Source: Gnetum montanum (lineage: Eukaryota > Streptophyta > Gnetopsida > Gnetales > Gnetaceae). Taken from it: a DNA stretch of 64,000 nucleotides. The notes under the pieces were generated by a model. The model was not told the DNA's origin. It did not search any database and saw nothing but the letters and a program-made list of their open reading frames with translations. Where the stretch lies: NCBI GenBank assembly GCA_015680685.1, contig MNCI01010754.1:1-64000 (forward strand), read 5' to 3'. Shown here one piece after another: positions 44,320 to 56,177 of the stretch. Each line of letters begins with the position of its first letter. Within the stretch, counting starts at the first letter, position 1. A program made the translations under genes and the position numbers.

Positions 44320-46000
44320 TAGGACTTTCCTAAAGCTAAATTCTCCAAAAATTGTATAAACTCTTTTTTTAGTAATAGTTTAGTCAAGCCATTTGTCTTC
44401 TAACTTTTGATATTAACATACTGTAATGTTATGACCTTGTTTTCATACATTTATGATAGGAAGTGCATATCAACTTCATCATGCTTACTTTTCTCATTAA
44501 AAATTAAGTTTTAATAATCTTAATTATTATTGTATTGTTACAATACAATGTGATTAGTTTTGGAAGTTGGATTTCAATATCCTAAAATAGTTAGTTGAAG
44601 CACATCAAATCTTTCAAAATTTCTTGCATTACATGAGATTTTACTTTCATCAAGAATATGAATACTCTCTTTCATTTACACTACTCTAATATAAAGTCAA
44701 TGAACCAAACTATATTAAAAATTTAGTTTTTTATTTTCTATTTACTGGATGTTTAGCCTAATATACATCTAAATATGTTGTCATTTGTAATTGTTTGTCA
44801 TCTATGTGCTATAATATAATATTTATGATTCCTTTTATGTACTTCAAAATATTCATTATGACCATCATGTGTGCTTCCTAGGATGTGGTATCCTTATAGC
44901 TAAGACATTTACTACATATTAAACATGTAGTTGGGTATTTGTTAGGTATATCAATGATTCAATCAGTTAAATTTATTTTTGGTTCTTCTATATTAATCTT
45001 GAATTCTAATGATATTAGTATTATGATTGTTATACAATCTTTTATGTTGTAATCTTCCAATAATTTCATTACATATTTCTTCTAAGTTACTTAGATCTTT
45101 CCTTGATCTTATTGAATTTCATCTCTAGATAGTAATGCATCAATCCTATCTAGGAAATCTTGAACTTTTATATCAAAATTAACTTAAAGTTATTAAACAA
45201 CTATTGATCCTTCCAGTTAGTAATATATCATTCACATGAAATGCTAATAGTATTTGCAATGTTCAATTATACTTCCAATAGAATAAATTTTTGTTCTTAA
45301 TTAATTTTTAAAACTTGTGTTTTGAGAAATGCTTCCATTTGTGGGTATCATGTTCTCGAGGCTTGCTTCAATTCATATAAGACTTTATTTAGTTTACATA
45401 CCAATTTTTCACCTTATACAAATCCTTCTGGTTAGTCCATATAAATTTATTCTTCTAGCTTTCCATACATGAATATGAACTTTACATTAATCTACTATAA
45501 CTTTCATTAGTTTCTTACTATGGTTGCAATTATAACTTTGAAAGTATTTATCTTGGTGATCACTACAAATATCTCCTTAGAGTTCATTCCTTTCTATCAA
45601 AGAAGAACTTTAACAACAAGTGTGACCTTATACTTATCCATACTTGTCTTCTTTCAACTTTGTATTACATACACCTTTATTCGTTATAATATTCTTATTA
45701 TTTAGTTTTGACCCTAAATCTCATGCCTTTGTTTTAATCATCATAGTGAATTCAACCTACATAGCATTTTTTCAATATGGTTTTGTTAGTGCCTTCTTCA
45801 TACTCTTTGAAGGTTCTTTATCTAGGATGTTTATGCAAATAAAAATTTCTTTATCTTGTTATCTCCACTAATTTCTTCTCATTACTAATTAATTTATGTC
45901 TTCTAGTATTATATATCCTACATTTTTAATGGTTTTGTACTACCATTTCAACCTTTTTTTGTTGTCCTAAGAATTGTCTTCTTTTCTTAAAAAAAAAATC
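44320..46000 (-). pseudogene. copia reverse transcriptase and RNase H, decayed
   Basis: On the minus strand the catalytic RT box reads LLAFHVNDILLTG (around 45228-45255), where YVDD is expected; the first Asp is replaced by Asn. Downstream are KKYVMKLLEDYNIKDC and NILKYIKGI, both usual after the box. RNase H ends with KHDEVDMHF and NGLTKLLLKKEFIQFLENL (about 44470-44340), the standard copia tail. Several stops break the frame. Confidence 0.75.
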
Positions 46001-46399
46001 TTTTTGAGTGCATTGATCCTTCTATACCTCTTCATGCTCTCTTTCTAAGCTAGGAATTTTAGCGTGATGATCTCCTTAGATTTTCATTTTTGGTATATTT
46101 CTTTGTCAAGGTCTTAATCTTCATCTATCTATGGAATATGATTCTATGTCATTTCACTAATCAGATTGTTTTCATCGTACACTACATCTCTTAATATCAC
46201 AAGACTTTGAATTTCATCATCTCAAATCTTATGACTTTTGGTATGTTCAACATAATCCATAAAGGTTTTGTTCCCTATCTTTACATCACTCTTAATTTGA
46301 TTTTGTACATAGTGGTATACCTTGCATCTAAACACTCTCAAGTATTTAACTTTCAATTTCTTTCTAATCCATAACTAATTTGGGAATTTGAATTTTAAT

Positions 46400-47100
46400 G
46401 TGGTAGCTAGACTTCTATTCAGAATATGAGCTACTATTTCTCATAGCTTCTCTCCAAAAACTTTTATTTTGATTTTCTTGGGATAGTATACATTTGACCA
46501 TCTCAACTATACTTCAATTCTCTCATTCTTCCACTCAATTTCACTAAAGAAGATATGGTATTAGTTGATGAATAATGCTTTTACTCTAAAGGAATGTGTT
46601 AAATTTTTATGATGCATTTTTTATTCCATTATTTGATTGAAATATCATAATTTTTTAAATAATATCTAACATTGAATGAGCTTACTAGTTAAATTGCTAG
46701 TTGTATGCACAATTGAGGATTGAACTCACTTGCCATATTATTTCTTCACAACCTTTTTAAATTTTATGAAGGCATTAAAGACTCCATTTTTTAGTGTCAA
46801 AAGATATATCCAAATTTTTTTTCAATGATCATCTATGAAGATTATAAATTATATGTTCCCATCTTTACTTTTCACATCTTTATAACTCCTAGTATCTAAC
46901 TAGATTAGGTTCAACATGAACTTAGTGGTACCTTCTATGTTTTGTAGAAATGGGATCCTTGCATGCTTTTTTAACACATAAGATTTGTAAAATTGTATTT
47001 TATTTAGATCTAGGTTTGGTAATAGTTCCACATGTTTTGGTATTTTTTCCATATATGTTCTACTCATGTGTCTACATCTTGCATGCCACAACATATTTTA
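46400..47100 (-). pseudogene. copia integrase, decayed
   Basis: The GAG_pre-integrase start MLWHARCRHMSRTYMEKIPK with NLDLNKIQFYKSYVLKKHAR is open at 47094-46900, and its HHCC-type residues are partly replaced. The region of the catalytic Glu is recognisable at about 46550-46480 as an ER-NRTIVEM-type reading with a frame change. The central Asp was not located. Confidence 0.65.
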
Positions 47101-47649
47101 GAATTGGTTATGTGTAATGAAGTTCATGGATTCTATCTATGGGTTAAGGGTGAATACTCTATTATTTTCTTTTATTTCATAAATCACTATTTTATTCCTC
47201 TAGTCTATATTTTATAGTGATCTTGGTCTTTCTTTTCTTTTCTAAATATCAAAAACTATCTTGATCTCAACAATTTAAACATGATAATAAATTGCATCCT
47301 TTTAGTTTTAGGGCATAGTTGACATCGTTAATCTTTATATGTAATTAGTTGATTTTTCAATCAATCTCTTTAACCCATTTATAGATAAATTAATTTCTTG
47401 TTATTGTTATGGCTTCTTCAGTCATAGATAGATTCATTGATTTGAATATTTATTTATTCTCAGTAATATGTCTTGTGTAGCAAAAATTGATCATTCATTC
47501 TATGTAAATCATCTTTTTCATAAAATTATTGAAGGAGGATGACATATTTTCTATTGATTAGGATCTAATTATTGATCACTATATTTATTTGATTTGAACT
47601 TGAGTCATTTTCCTATATTCTTGTTCTCTTATTTTTATGTCGTATTTGC

Positions 47650-48310
47650 ATCATCTTTTTATTGGGCTTGGGTAGCCTTTGGATTTTTCAAGTTGAACCA
47701 ATAATTTTTGTACTTATGTCCCTTCTTGCCATAAATGAAACATGTATAATCATTATTTGGTTTCTCTATCCTTTGGAAGTTTCTCTTATTGTCATTGTTA
47801 AAATTTCTTCTTTTATCATGAGTATTCATAAATTTTTTAGTCATTTTTTCTTCATATTTTATTTTATTCTTTTACAGTTGTAACTTGGAAATGAGTATAG
47901 CAGAGTATTGTCTTAAATTTGCAACCTCTTAAGATTTCACCACCATCTTTTATTCTTTTAGTAGATCATCTAATAATATTTTCTTAATATCTAACTCATC
48001 CAAGTATATTCCTCCATTCTCTAGTTCCATCCTTACATCATTAATCTCAGTATTCAAGTCAATGATTGATTGGTTAGGCTTCAATTGGAGATCTCTTAGC
48101 TTGTTCATCAAGTACTTCTTTTTAGATTCATCGAATGATCCATACATCTCCTCCAAGATTTCTCAAATGTTAATGGATTTTTTTACTCCTGAGACTTATC
48201 TTTGTATTTTGAGGGTGATATTTATCTTGATGAGCAATGTTGCTAATTTATCCATGTTTTCACTCCTAGTTATTACAACCTTCTTTGATATTTTACTATG
48301 CCAAAAGTTC
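47650..48310 (-). pseudogene. copia Gag, N-terminally truncated
   Basis: MEEMYGSFDESKKKYLMNKLRD and the following LKPNQSIIDLNTEINDVRMEL (48156-47950) belong to the copia Gag (UBN2-type) domain. A zinc knuckle CFIYGKKGHKYKNYW (first half CX2C reduced to CX2Y) lies at about 47745-47700. The first third of the protein is lost where another element begins at 48322. Confidence 0.75.
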
Positions 48311-48321
48311 ATTACCAATCA

Positions 48322-48830
48322 TGATGAACTAAATTTTGTGTTAAGGATTGTGATATTGTATCTATGATATCATAGCTCAAGATACAATATAGTGGGCTAA
48401 GGTCATGCCCATAAATATAAGTTCACCTTCATGTCTAACTTACCTTTTGGTCTACAGAGTAACTAGAGTCTTGTAGTTCAATTTTGTGAATTTAGAATTA
48501 GCTATGAGTGCTCACAATGTAGTGCCTAATAATTTTTTGACATCCTTATTTAAGTGAAATGTAGTTAGATACATTTCATGAATGATAATAAAGATCGATG
48601 TTGTTTCTTACCATTGAAGTATTTCATTTATATTAGATTTACATTCCTATGTCATTTAATTTTTTCAAGTTCATTAGTATCAATGGAATAAGTATGATTG
48701 GTTTTGAATACTAACATATGATCAATTGGTAGTTTAGTATTAGTTTTTCTTGATTCACTCAGTAGCAAATTTTGTAATCCCAACAATGATTATACCAGTC
48801 CAAGGCATGTACGAAAAATGAAGTAGTGAA
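48322..48830 (+). repeat. Athila-like LTR, 3'-truncated
   Basis: U3 with GATATC and related palindromes, a CATAAATA box and an AATAAAGATCGATG block (R region) match 17460-18000. The match fades after the AATCCCA block near 48776. Confidence 0.6.
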
Positions 48831-48834
48831 GAAA

Positions 48835-49440
48835 GATATGTTCAAACGGCATTATAGGGATCAAATAAGCTTGCAAAAAAAAAATATCAATGAAAAAGAT
48901 ATAAGAGCAGAAATGACCCAACTAAATGTTACCATATGATAATCCTTTGACACTGCTTGGACCAGAATTCTTAATGGAATTACTACAATTCAGTACACCA
49001 AAATCAAGATTAAGGATCTGCAAACTAAAGAGATCATGCACCACATGGAACTAGCTATCTTAACATATGCTAATCTTAGTATGTTGATAGCCAGCTATTG
49101 AAGAGAAGATTTGGAAAAACAAGTTGTCACCACATATGTACTTTTTGAATGTAAGAGCTAACTCCATAATGAGATAAATAAGAAGATTTAAGTACAAAAT
49201 GTGAAGTTGCAAGTTCTTAGATCTCATTACACTAGGTAGTGAGATGTCATAGAGGACCTATAAAAGAAGATGATAGATTATCAAAAGTTAAAGGAGAAAG
49301 TAAAACATTTGACATTGAATGCAAACTATTTATTGCTTGGTTCATGCAAGTAAATAAGCTGTTCTCAAAACCACCATGTTCATGGAAGATACCTACAATT
49401 TCCAACTTGGCCAAGCATGCTTAAACTATTGGTGAATCAT
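48835..49440 (+). pseudogene. ORF2 coiled-coil C-terminus, decayed
   Basis: Broken frames align with 35350-35770: KIKDLQTKEIMHHMELAIL, VQNVKLQVLRSHYT, MIDYQKLKEKVKHL and PCSWKIPTISNLAKHA. The last block corresponds to PCSWDVLVLARII in the complete element. Stops and frameshifts are common. Confidence 0.65.
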
Positions 49441-49679
49441 GAAATATCACATCGTCAAATTTGGGATAATTCTTTTACTTAATTTCTTTTGATCTCCTTA
49501 GTTATCCCTTTCTTAATTGCTTTTATTACTATTAGTTTCTTAGTTTATCTTAGAATCCAAACCAAAAATACACTTGATTGTTATGCTCCTACAATCATTT
49601 TATCAATTACACTGAAAGACAGGTATTAGGGTGTATAATAATGGGGAAAATAAACATGACCCTTATTCAACATGAGTTT

Positions 49680-50144
49680 TGTGACATCCCATTCACGGAT
49701 GTCATAAAAATACAATTCCTTAATTTATTACATGCATCATTTCCTTAATTAACTGGTAAATAAATAATTAATAATAATGAATAGAGCAAACAAAAATAGA
49801 AATATTTATTAATAAAAAAGAGTACTATAATGCCCTTTGGGTTGTCTTCCAATGCCACTTAAGCTATCCTATCAACACTACCACCATGGTTAGGCTATCC
49901 TATCAAATGGGTAATTAGTCCCTTTTTTTCCTACTTCACTCATCTCCCATTACTTGCCTCTCTTGGCTCCACAACTTCATGCTTGGAACAACCTCTAACC
50001 CTAGCCTTAAATGTCATAGGTCAAACCCTTTCCCAAGGGATACATGAATAATTGTAACTCCTCATAATGAGGTGCCTCTTCATTTAAAGGCTAATTACAT
50101 TTTTTACAATTTTTTTCACCCTTAACAAGGGATGATACATTACA
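49680..50144 (-). repeat. 3' LTR of the chromovirus
   Basis: In minus orientation it begins TGTAATGTATCATCCC directly after the PPT and ends GGGATGTCACA. At 465 bp it is a normal chromovirus LTR length. Confidence 0.75.
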
Positions 50145-50160
50145 ATCTACCCCCTTTAGG
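50145..50160 (-). other. polypurine tract of the chromovirus
   Basis: CCTAAAGGGGGTAGAT on the minus strand immediately precedes the LTR start. Confidence 0.8.
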
Positions 50161-50339
50161 CATCTAGCTCATCCTGAGTGCTTCCTCTCTATCTAGCTAC
50201 TTCGCTGCTGCTTCATCGTTATGCTCCTCAACTTTGGTTCCTTTATTTTCCTCATTATCATCTATACAAATAAAAGATCAAAAATTATAAAACATAATTT
50301 ATTACATCCATAAAAAATGCAATTTTTCATTCAATATCA

Positions 50340-51570
50340 TGATGCTCAAAAATTTGAGGATAAGTATTTAAAATAAACTCCTTGTTTTCCCAAGTTTGTT
50401 GATCATAATTTGACCATTGAATAAGTACTTCGCTAATAGTTTTATTTCATAATTTCCTGGTTCATTGGTACTTAATAGTAATGGATTTAACTTCAAAGAT
50501 GGTGTTGGATTGTAATGGCAAAGTATTCCAATCCAACACATATGGTACATCATTTTCATGAAATTTCTTTAGCAAGCTTACATGAAAAACTAGATGAATT
50601 TTTAAGGTTGCTAGAAAATTGAATTAATATGCTACTTTGCCAATTATTTCAGAGATTTCAAAAGGTTTACAAAATCTAGGTGCCAATTTAGCATATTTTC
50701 CCAGCTTAATAGAACATTTGGTAGGTTTTACTTTCAATAATACTTGATCATCTACTTGGAATTCTTTCTTACGTTGATGTTGATTTGCATATTCTTTATA
50801 TTTATCTTGGGTAGCTTGTAAATTTTGTTTAACTCTTGTAACAATTGTTTTCATTATTTTCATTTCTTCTTCCTTTCATTTCATTCATAGGGTTCAATTT
50901 TCCCAAGTTAATGGTGTATGAAAATTACATCCATATACTACTTCAAATGGTGTTTGATGTATAGAACCCTGATAATTGTTATTATATGAAAATTTTACCA
51001 AATGTAAATAATTCTCCCACGTTTTTGGTCTACTTCTGACATAGCTTTGTAGGATATCTTCTAATATTCTATTCACACATTTGATTTGTGCATCAGTCTC
51101 GAGGTGATAAGTTGTGCTAAATTTTAACTATGTTCCAATTTCTTTGAACAAATTTCTCCAAAATTCAGATATGAACTTGGGATCTCTATCTGAAGTGATA
51201 GATTTTGGACAACCATGCAATCGAAATACTTCATGTATGAATTTTTTGGCTACTTCTTCTATTGTGTTTGTAGATTTCAAAGCTATAAAATGTGCCATCT
51301 TTGATAGATGATCAACTACTACAAAAATTGATTCATTTTCCTTTTTAGTTATTGGCAATCCCACAATGAGATCCATAGTGATATCTTCCCATTTCTAGTT
51401 TGGAATTTCTAGAGATTGTAATAATCCACTACGTTTCCTCTATTCAACTTTTATTATTTAACACATTGGACAATTTTTAATGTATGAGGACACATCATTC
51501 TTCATTCCAGGCCAAAAATAAGATTTGTGAATTATCATATAGGTCCTAATAGAACCTAGGTGTCCTACAT
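50340..51570 (-). pseudogene. chromovirus integrase with chromodomain
   Basis: The zinc-binding region is seen at 51550-51440 (HKSYFWPGMKNDV, CPMC). The core has MDLIVGLPITKKENESIFVV with VDHLSKMAHF, SDRDPKFISEFW (51376-51128) and, after a frame break, the segment 51076-50894 (FSYNNNYQGSIHQTPFEVVYG), which covers the region after the catalytic Glu. The C-terminal region 50863-50624 (VDDQVLLKVKP) is typical. A chromodomain reading, TISEVLIQWSNYDQQTWENK, lies at 50445-50385. The chromodomain would direct integration to heterochromatin. Frameshifts separate the four open pieces. Confidence 0.9.
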
Positions 51571-51799
51571 ATGGTACTTCATGTGTTTCACACAACAACC
51601 TTAGTCTCTAATTTCCTTCTGGTATGCATACTCTTTGTCCTTTCATCAATAAAGCACTAGAAGTAAGTTGATATTAAGGTTCATAGGAAATATTTGTTAA
51701 AATATTTTTAAAATAAGGATCTTCTTTTATTTTTTCCTTGAGTTCTTCTTCCATAAGAGTCATTACCACAATTATCACATTCGGCTAAGGGCATCAATT

Positions 51800-52260
51800 A
51801 CCATATTTTTCTTACCAGGAATATATTTGATTTCAAAATCATATTTAGCGAATAATTCTATCCATTTCCTTTAACAAGTATTCAAAGTAGGTTATCTTTG
51901 TAAATATTCTAAACTTTTATGATCTATTTTTAGTACAAACCTTTTTCCACATAGATAATGTCTTCAAACTTTCAAATCATGAACAATTGCTAATAATTCT
52001 AAATCATGGGTTGAATAATTTACCTCAGCTTCTCATAATTTATGAGATTTATAACATACCACTTTGTTTTCTTGTGAAAGAACTCCACTAATTCCTATTC
52101 CATAGGCATCCATGGATACTTCAAATGGTAATTCTTCATCTATAATTCTCAAAATAGCTGCTGTTGTAAGTAGCATCTTTAATTTGAGAAAGGATTCCCT
52201 ACATTTTTCATCAAATTTGAACACACGTTTCTCTTACAAAAGGTCATTCAATGGGGCTAC
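51800..52260 (-). pseudogene. chromovirus RNase H, decayed
   Basis: The open stretch 52224-52033 has ELPFEVSMDAYGIGISGVLSQ, in which the first catalytic Asp (MDA) is kept, and ends VVCYKSHKL. The remaining part to 51800 (DHKSLEYLQ-like and the YDFEIKYIPG-like reading) is broken by stops. Confidence 0.8.
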
Positions 52261-52399
52261 CAAGGTAGAATAATCTTTAATGAAACATCAATAAAAACTA
52301 GTTAAACCTAAGAAACTATAAATTACTGTAACATCTTTTAATTCAAGCCAATCCTAGATTGCACTAATTTTTTCTTGATCTACTTGCAATCCTTTCTTG

Positions 52400-52945
52400 G
52401 AAACTATATGTCATAAGTATGAAACTTCTTCCTTAAAGAGTTCACATTTACTCAATTTAGCTTTTAGTTGCTGCTCTTTTAGAATTTCCATTGTAATTTT
52501 TAAATGTTTGATATGTTCTTCTCTTATCTTAAAATAAACAAGTATATCATCCATAAATACTATAATAAATTGATCAAGATATTCATGAAAAATATTATTC
52601 ATTAATTTCATGAATGTTGCAGGTGCATTAGTTAATCCAAATGGCATCACAACAAATTCGTATAACCCATATCTATTTCTAAAAGCATTTTTCTCAATAT
52701 CTTTCTTCTTAAACCTTATTTCGTGATAACTTGATTTTAAATCAATTTTGAGAAATAACATGCACCTATAAGAAAATCAAACAAATCATTGATCCTAGGA
52801 AAGGGATAAGTATTTTTAGTTATCACTTTATTCAATGCTCTATAATCAATGCATAATCTTAGTGTACCATCTCTCTTTTTAATGAATAAGACTAGTGCAC
52901 CCCAAGGTGATACACTACGTTTAATTTTTCTTTCTTCCAATAATT
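52400..52945 (-). pseudogene. chromovirus reverse transcriptase
   Basis: Two overlapping pieces, 52940-52737 and 52761-52411, give nearly the whole palm and fingers: [72 protein letters not shown] and the active site FMDDILVYF. YGLYEF and LKEQQLKAKLSKCELF also fit. A frameshift near 52745 and the lack of an open upstream link break the protein, but the catalytic DD is intact. Confidence 0.95.
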
Positions 52946-53243
52946 AGTCTAATTGTACTTTTAATTTCAAAGTAGAAAATCTATAAGGAGCTTTTGATAC
53001 AGGTTGTGTATCAGGAAAAATATCAATGGCATGCTCGATAGTTCTTTTTGGAGGTACTTCTCTAGTTTCACCAAATACTGAATATTTATATTCCTTAAGT
53101 TCTTCTGGAATTTCAACACCTAAAGATCTTTAGGTTGGGTTACTTTGACAACCAACATTGTAGCACCTTTTCTAACTAATCTTATAGCTTGCTAAATAGT
53201 TATCATATGAATTTTATTTTCCATTCCTACCCCCCTTAGAACC

Positions 53244-53660
53244 CTAACTCCAAAGTGGGTAGTAATATAAAATTTTTAAAATATGAGTTCCAAAGTGGGT
53301 AGTAATATAAAATTTTTGTAGGGAAGACATCCCTAAAATTACATCAATCTCACCTAGTCCAAATTCAAAAAATTCATCAATGAAAGACATGTTTTTCAAG
53401 GTAAAATGAATTTCTCCATACTTGGTATGCTTTCTCTCAGTTGTTCCATCTACCAATTCTATCTTAATAATTTTCTTGGAAGGTAGACTTAATTGCAATA
53501 AATTAATTAACTTTGGAGTAATAAAGTTATCATTGGCACCACTATCAATTTCAATAAATTTATTAACTTTGGAGAAAAAAAGTTATCACTGGCACCACTA
53601 TCAATCAAAAATTTAATTTTTTTACCTTTAATTGAACCTTCAAAAATCAATAAAGGAAAT
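53244..53660 (-). pseudogene. chromovirus aspartic protease
   Basis: KKIKFLIDSGASDNFFSPKL (about 53620-53560) holds an intact DSGA active site. After a short local duplication of TTAACTTTGGAG (53505-53577) that shifts the reading, 53498-53244 continues with IKIELVDGTT, MSFIDEFFEFGLGEIDVILG and MSSLQKF, the normal second half. Confidence 0.85.
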
Positions 53661-53689
53661 TGAAATTTATGTAAACCTAATTTAGTTAT

Positions 53690-54880
53690 TGCAAATATCT
53701 TCTTTATGGCTATGGTAATGGTTGAAATTTTTTCTTTGTTCATGTTTGGGTAGGGTTTTTGATTTCTGATTTGGTTGGTCTTTCGTATTTTTGCTTGAGA
53801 TTTTGGGTAGTCTTGTTTGAAATCATCTTCCCACAAACAAAACATCATGATCCTGATTAAGCTTGTGGAAAGGTAGTTGGTTGAAGAGTTTCTTGTCAAA
53901 GGGTAACTTGTATCTAATTCAATTCCTCATAATCCTTAGCAATTATATATGCTTCATCAATGGTTTGAGGATTATGAGGTCATGTTTGGAGATGTAGTTG
54001 AGCATGTAGTCCTCAAATAAATTTTGAAGTTAATTCTCCCTCATCCTAGTGACTTACATATTAAGAAAGGTCACAGAATTTTTTGTAGTAATCATCTATG
54101 GATCACCTTCCTAACCTTAAGGAATCAAATCTCATTTTTCACTCTTTGAGAAAAGAATTGAGAATAAATTTTTATTTAAAATATTAACAAAAATTAAGCC
54201 AATTTTTAATCAAACCTTAAGATCTTAGTCTATTTCACCATGTTTTCACAAGTCCTCTTAAAAACAAGGAGATAACTTCTAAACATTCATGGCTTGAAAA
54301 ATTCAACATATCAAAGTAATTTTTCATTGTATTAATCCAATCTTTTGCCTTAGCATTGGATCTAGGGGCTCTATCATAATGATCTAATTTTACTTTCTTA
54401 GCATAAACTTATGTCAACAATTCTCTAGGTGGATTAAGCAAATTCCTACATCCCTCACCTTTGGTTTCAATTCTTTAGCCTATAGGAGGAATTTTGGTAT
54501 TTTATCCACTAGTAGGTAGAGGTTATGTTTGGTGTGGATCCTTAGGGGGGAAGTTGATCTTAATTTTGATGTTGTTCATGGGTAGGGTTTGAATGCTGAA
54601 TGAGATGGTCAATTAATTGTTTTATGGAGTCTGCAAAGGAATCCATCTTTTCTTGCACATTTAACCATTTATCCTTTGAATTCTAGGACAACTTCCTAAT
54701 TTCCTCAGACATATTTTACATCTTTGTCCCAATCCCTTGGTTTGAGTGATGAAGCTCTTCTTGAACACCCCTGATCTCATTAATTTGATCTTTAAGGGTA
54801 TTTATATGGTCATTGACTTGAGCTTTCATTTCTTTCCAATTTATTCTTTGAGTTCCAAACATTGTTAAGTTGAAGAAATC
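53690..54880 (-). pseudogene. chromovirus Gag, decayed
   Basis: A minus-strand reading with stops includes SIDDYYKKFCDLSQYVSH (Q from CAA or a changed codon uncertain), DEGELTSKFI and GLHAQLHLQ, all usual for Ty3/gypsy Gag, and TIDEAYIIAKDYEELN. A degenerate knuckle, FCLWEDDFKQDYP, lies near 53850-53810. The N-terminal part is not clear. Confidence 0.7.
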
Positions 54881-55175
54881 AAGTATGTTGATAGTCGTTA
54901 GCCTCTATGGCCCTTTTTATGGGATTAAAAATCATTAGTCAATTTCAAAAGAAGTTGAAACTTTCATGGATTTCTTATCAAGTACCAAATCCTAATTGTT
55001 TTCAGGACCTAAAAAATGGATTAAATGCTAATTTTCTATAATCCAAAATCTAAATCTAACCATTCCATTGAATCTGGAAGGTTCAAATCTATTGGAATTG
55101 GTTTTTGTTTAGTTAGAAATAGACTCCAGATTCAAAAGTTATAGCTATTTTAAGTTTATGAACTTTCACATTTTC

Positions 55176-55235
55176 CAAGACTTTCCAAGAGGTCACCCAT
55201 CCCAGTTTTACTCCAAAACATGTGTGCTTAATGAT
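55176..55235 (-). ncRNA. 5S rRNA-like fragment in the chromovirus leader
   Basis: The minus strand reads CATTAAGCACACATG...GGAGTAAAACTGGGATGGGTGACC...TCTTGGGAAGTC. This matches the 3' half of plant 5S rRNA, including the A-box side (TTAAGC) and the C-box GGATGGGTGACC with CTTGGGAAGTC. The 5' half of the gene is not present. It lies between the presumed primer site (about 55251-55269) and gag. It is a relic inside an element, not a working 5S gene. Confidence 0.75.
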
Positions 55236-55250
55236 AAAATTTCTATTTCT

Positions 55251-55269
55251 CTTGTTACTATAGTGCCAA
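55251..55269 (-). other. possible primer-binding site of the chromovirus
   Basis: TTGGCACTATAGTAACAAG on the minus strand is loosely like the initiator-Met primer site (TGGTATCAGAGC...). No LTR end could be shown beside it. Confidence 0.3.
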
Positions 55270-55453
55270 TTTGAATTTTTGTAAATAATTGAGTGCATTC
55301 TCTATTTAAACTATTAATTATGGATACAAAAATTTTTTTAAAAATATTTTATCAATTGATAGAAATTTCAAAATTCTTGTTAATTGTTGAAAAAATTAAA
55401 TTTTTCCATCAACTAATGGATAACCAATTTGAAGGTCCATGCAGTAGTGTAGG

Positions 55454-55717
55454 AGGTGGTGATGGACAATGCTGGAGGTGGTGATGGATGGCATGGTAGG
55501 TAGTGACAAATGATGTGGGAGGAAGTGATGGGTGATGTGGGAGGTAATGATGAATGGCATCAAAGGTAGTGATGGGTAGCACGGGTGGTAGTGATAGGTA
55601 ACATGGGAGGCAGTGATGGGTAGCATGGGTGGCAATGATGGACGACAAGGAAGGGAGTGATGGACAATGTAAGAGGCAATCATGGGTGGCATAGGAGGTA
55701 GTGATGGACAGCATAGG
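55454..55717. repeat. minisatellite, 12 units of exactly 22 bp
   Basis: Units of the type AGGTAGTGATGGGTAGCATGGG follow one another with no length change. Substitutions are mostly transitions, and the GTGATGG core is kept in nearly all units. The units are adjacent without spacers. Confidence 0.9.
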
Positions 55718-56154
55718 AGAGTGAGACATAATGTAGTGTGGTGTAGGCTATGCAGTGTAGGCCCAAGTTACATAGTGTAGGGAAACAGGCTATGCAGGTA
55801 GCGCCAAACTATGCAATGATAGCAGAGGTGTGGATGGCAGATGTTGGCAGAGGCATGAGCGATGGTAGCCATGGCATGGGCGACTCACCAATGATGGCGA
55901 TGGTAGTTGGTTAGCAGGAATAATTATTTTTTTCAATTTTTGGGCTGGCCCTAAGGGCTAGATCTTTATAGTTGCAACTAGTCGTAGGCCGCACCGCGGC
56001 TAGGTCAGGCCCTAAAAATTATAATTTTTTTGATTTTTGATTTAAGTTTTAAATGAAAATTATTGGGGCTCACGTTTAAACCTAGGACCTCAAATTTGAT
56101 TTTCTTAAAATTTAAAAAAATTAATTTTCTAATTTATATTTTTAAAAAAGAGTA

Positions 56155-56177
56155 ATATATATATATATATATATATT
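56155..56177. repeat. (AT)n microsatellite
   Basis: An uninterrupted AT dinucleotide run of about 11 units lies in AT-rich DNA. Confidence 0.9.

Larger units (their letters stand above)
44247..48321 (-). mobile_element. Ty1/copia remnant
   Basis: On the minus strand the order is gag (48310-47650), pre-integrase and integrase (47100-46400), RT (about 46000-45000), RNase H (about 44900-44340), PPT and the start of a 3' LTR (TGTGAGTTGGG, at 44247). The N-terminus of gag, primer site and 5' LTR are missing, cut at 48321 by an Athila-like derivative. Stops are frequent. Confidence 0.75.
48322..49679 (+). mobile_element. Athila-like deletion derivative (LTR part joined to ORF2 end)
   Basis: It starts TGATGAAC, with a GATATC-type U3 and a TATA-like CATAAATA near 48412. 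Sequence matching the first 500 bp of the Athila-like LTR is followed directly by the coiled-coil part of ORF2. U5, primer site, gag, the middle region and the ORF2 domain are missing. The right end (ATGAGTTTT) corresponds to the lead-in to the PPT, where the chromovirus LTR begins. Confidence 0.6.
49680..55270 (-). mobile_element. Ty3/gypsy chromovirus, 3' LTR present, 5' LTR not found
   Basis: Minus-strand order: leader with a 5S rRNA-like stretch (55235-55176), gag (54880-53700), protease (53660-53260), RT (52945-52400), RNase H (52260-51800), integrase (51560-50624), chromodomain (50465-50355), PPT (50160-50145) and LTR (50144-49680). The integrase chromodomain places it among chromoviruses. 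Coding parts are the best preserved in the window, though with stops and frameshifts. No matching LTR lies beyond 55270. Confidence 0.9.

Noticed and set aside
55454-55717. Regular 22-bp units, reminiscent of a CRISPR array
   Set aside because: The units are adjacent with no unique spacers, no cas genes are near, and the context is plant nuclear transposon DNA.
55396-55729. Two long overlapping His/Pro/Ser-rich minus-strand open frames
   Set aside because: They are translations of the 22-bp minisatellite in two frames.
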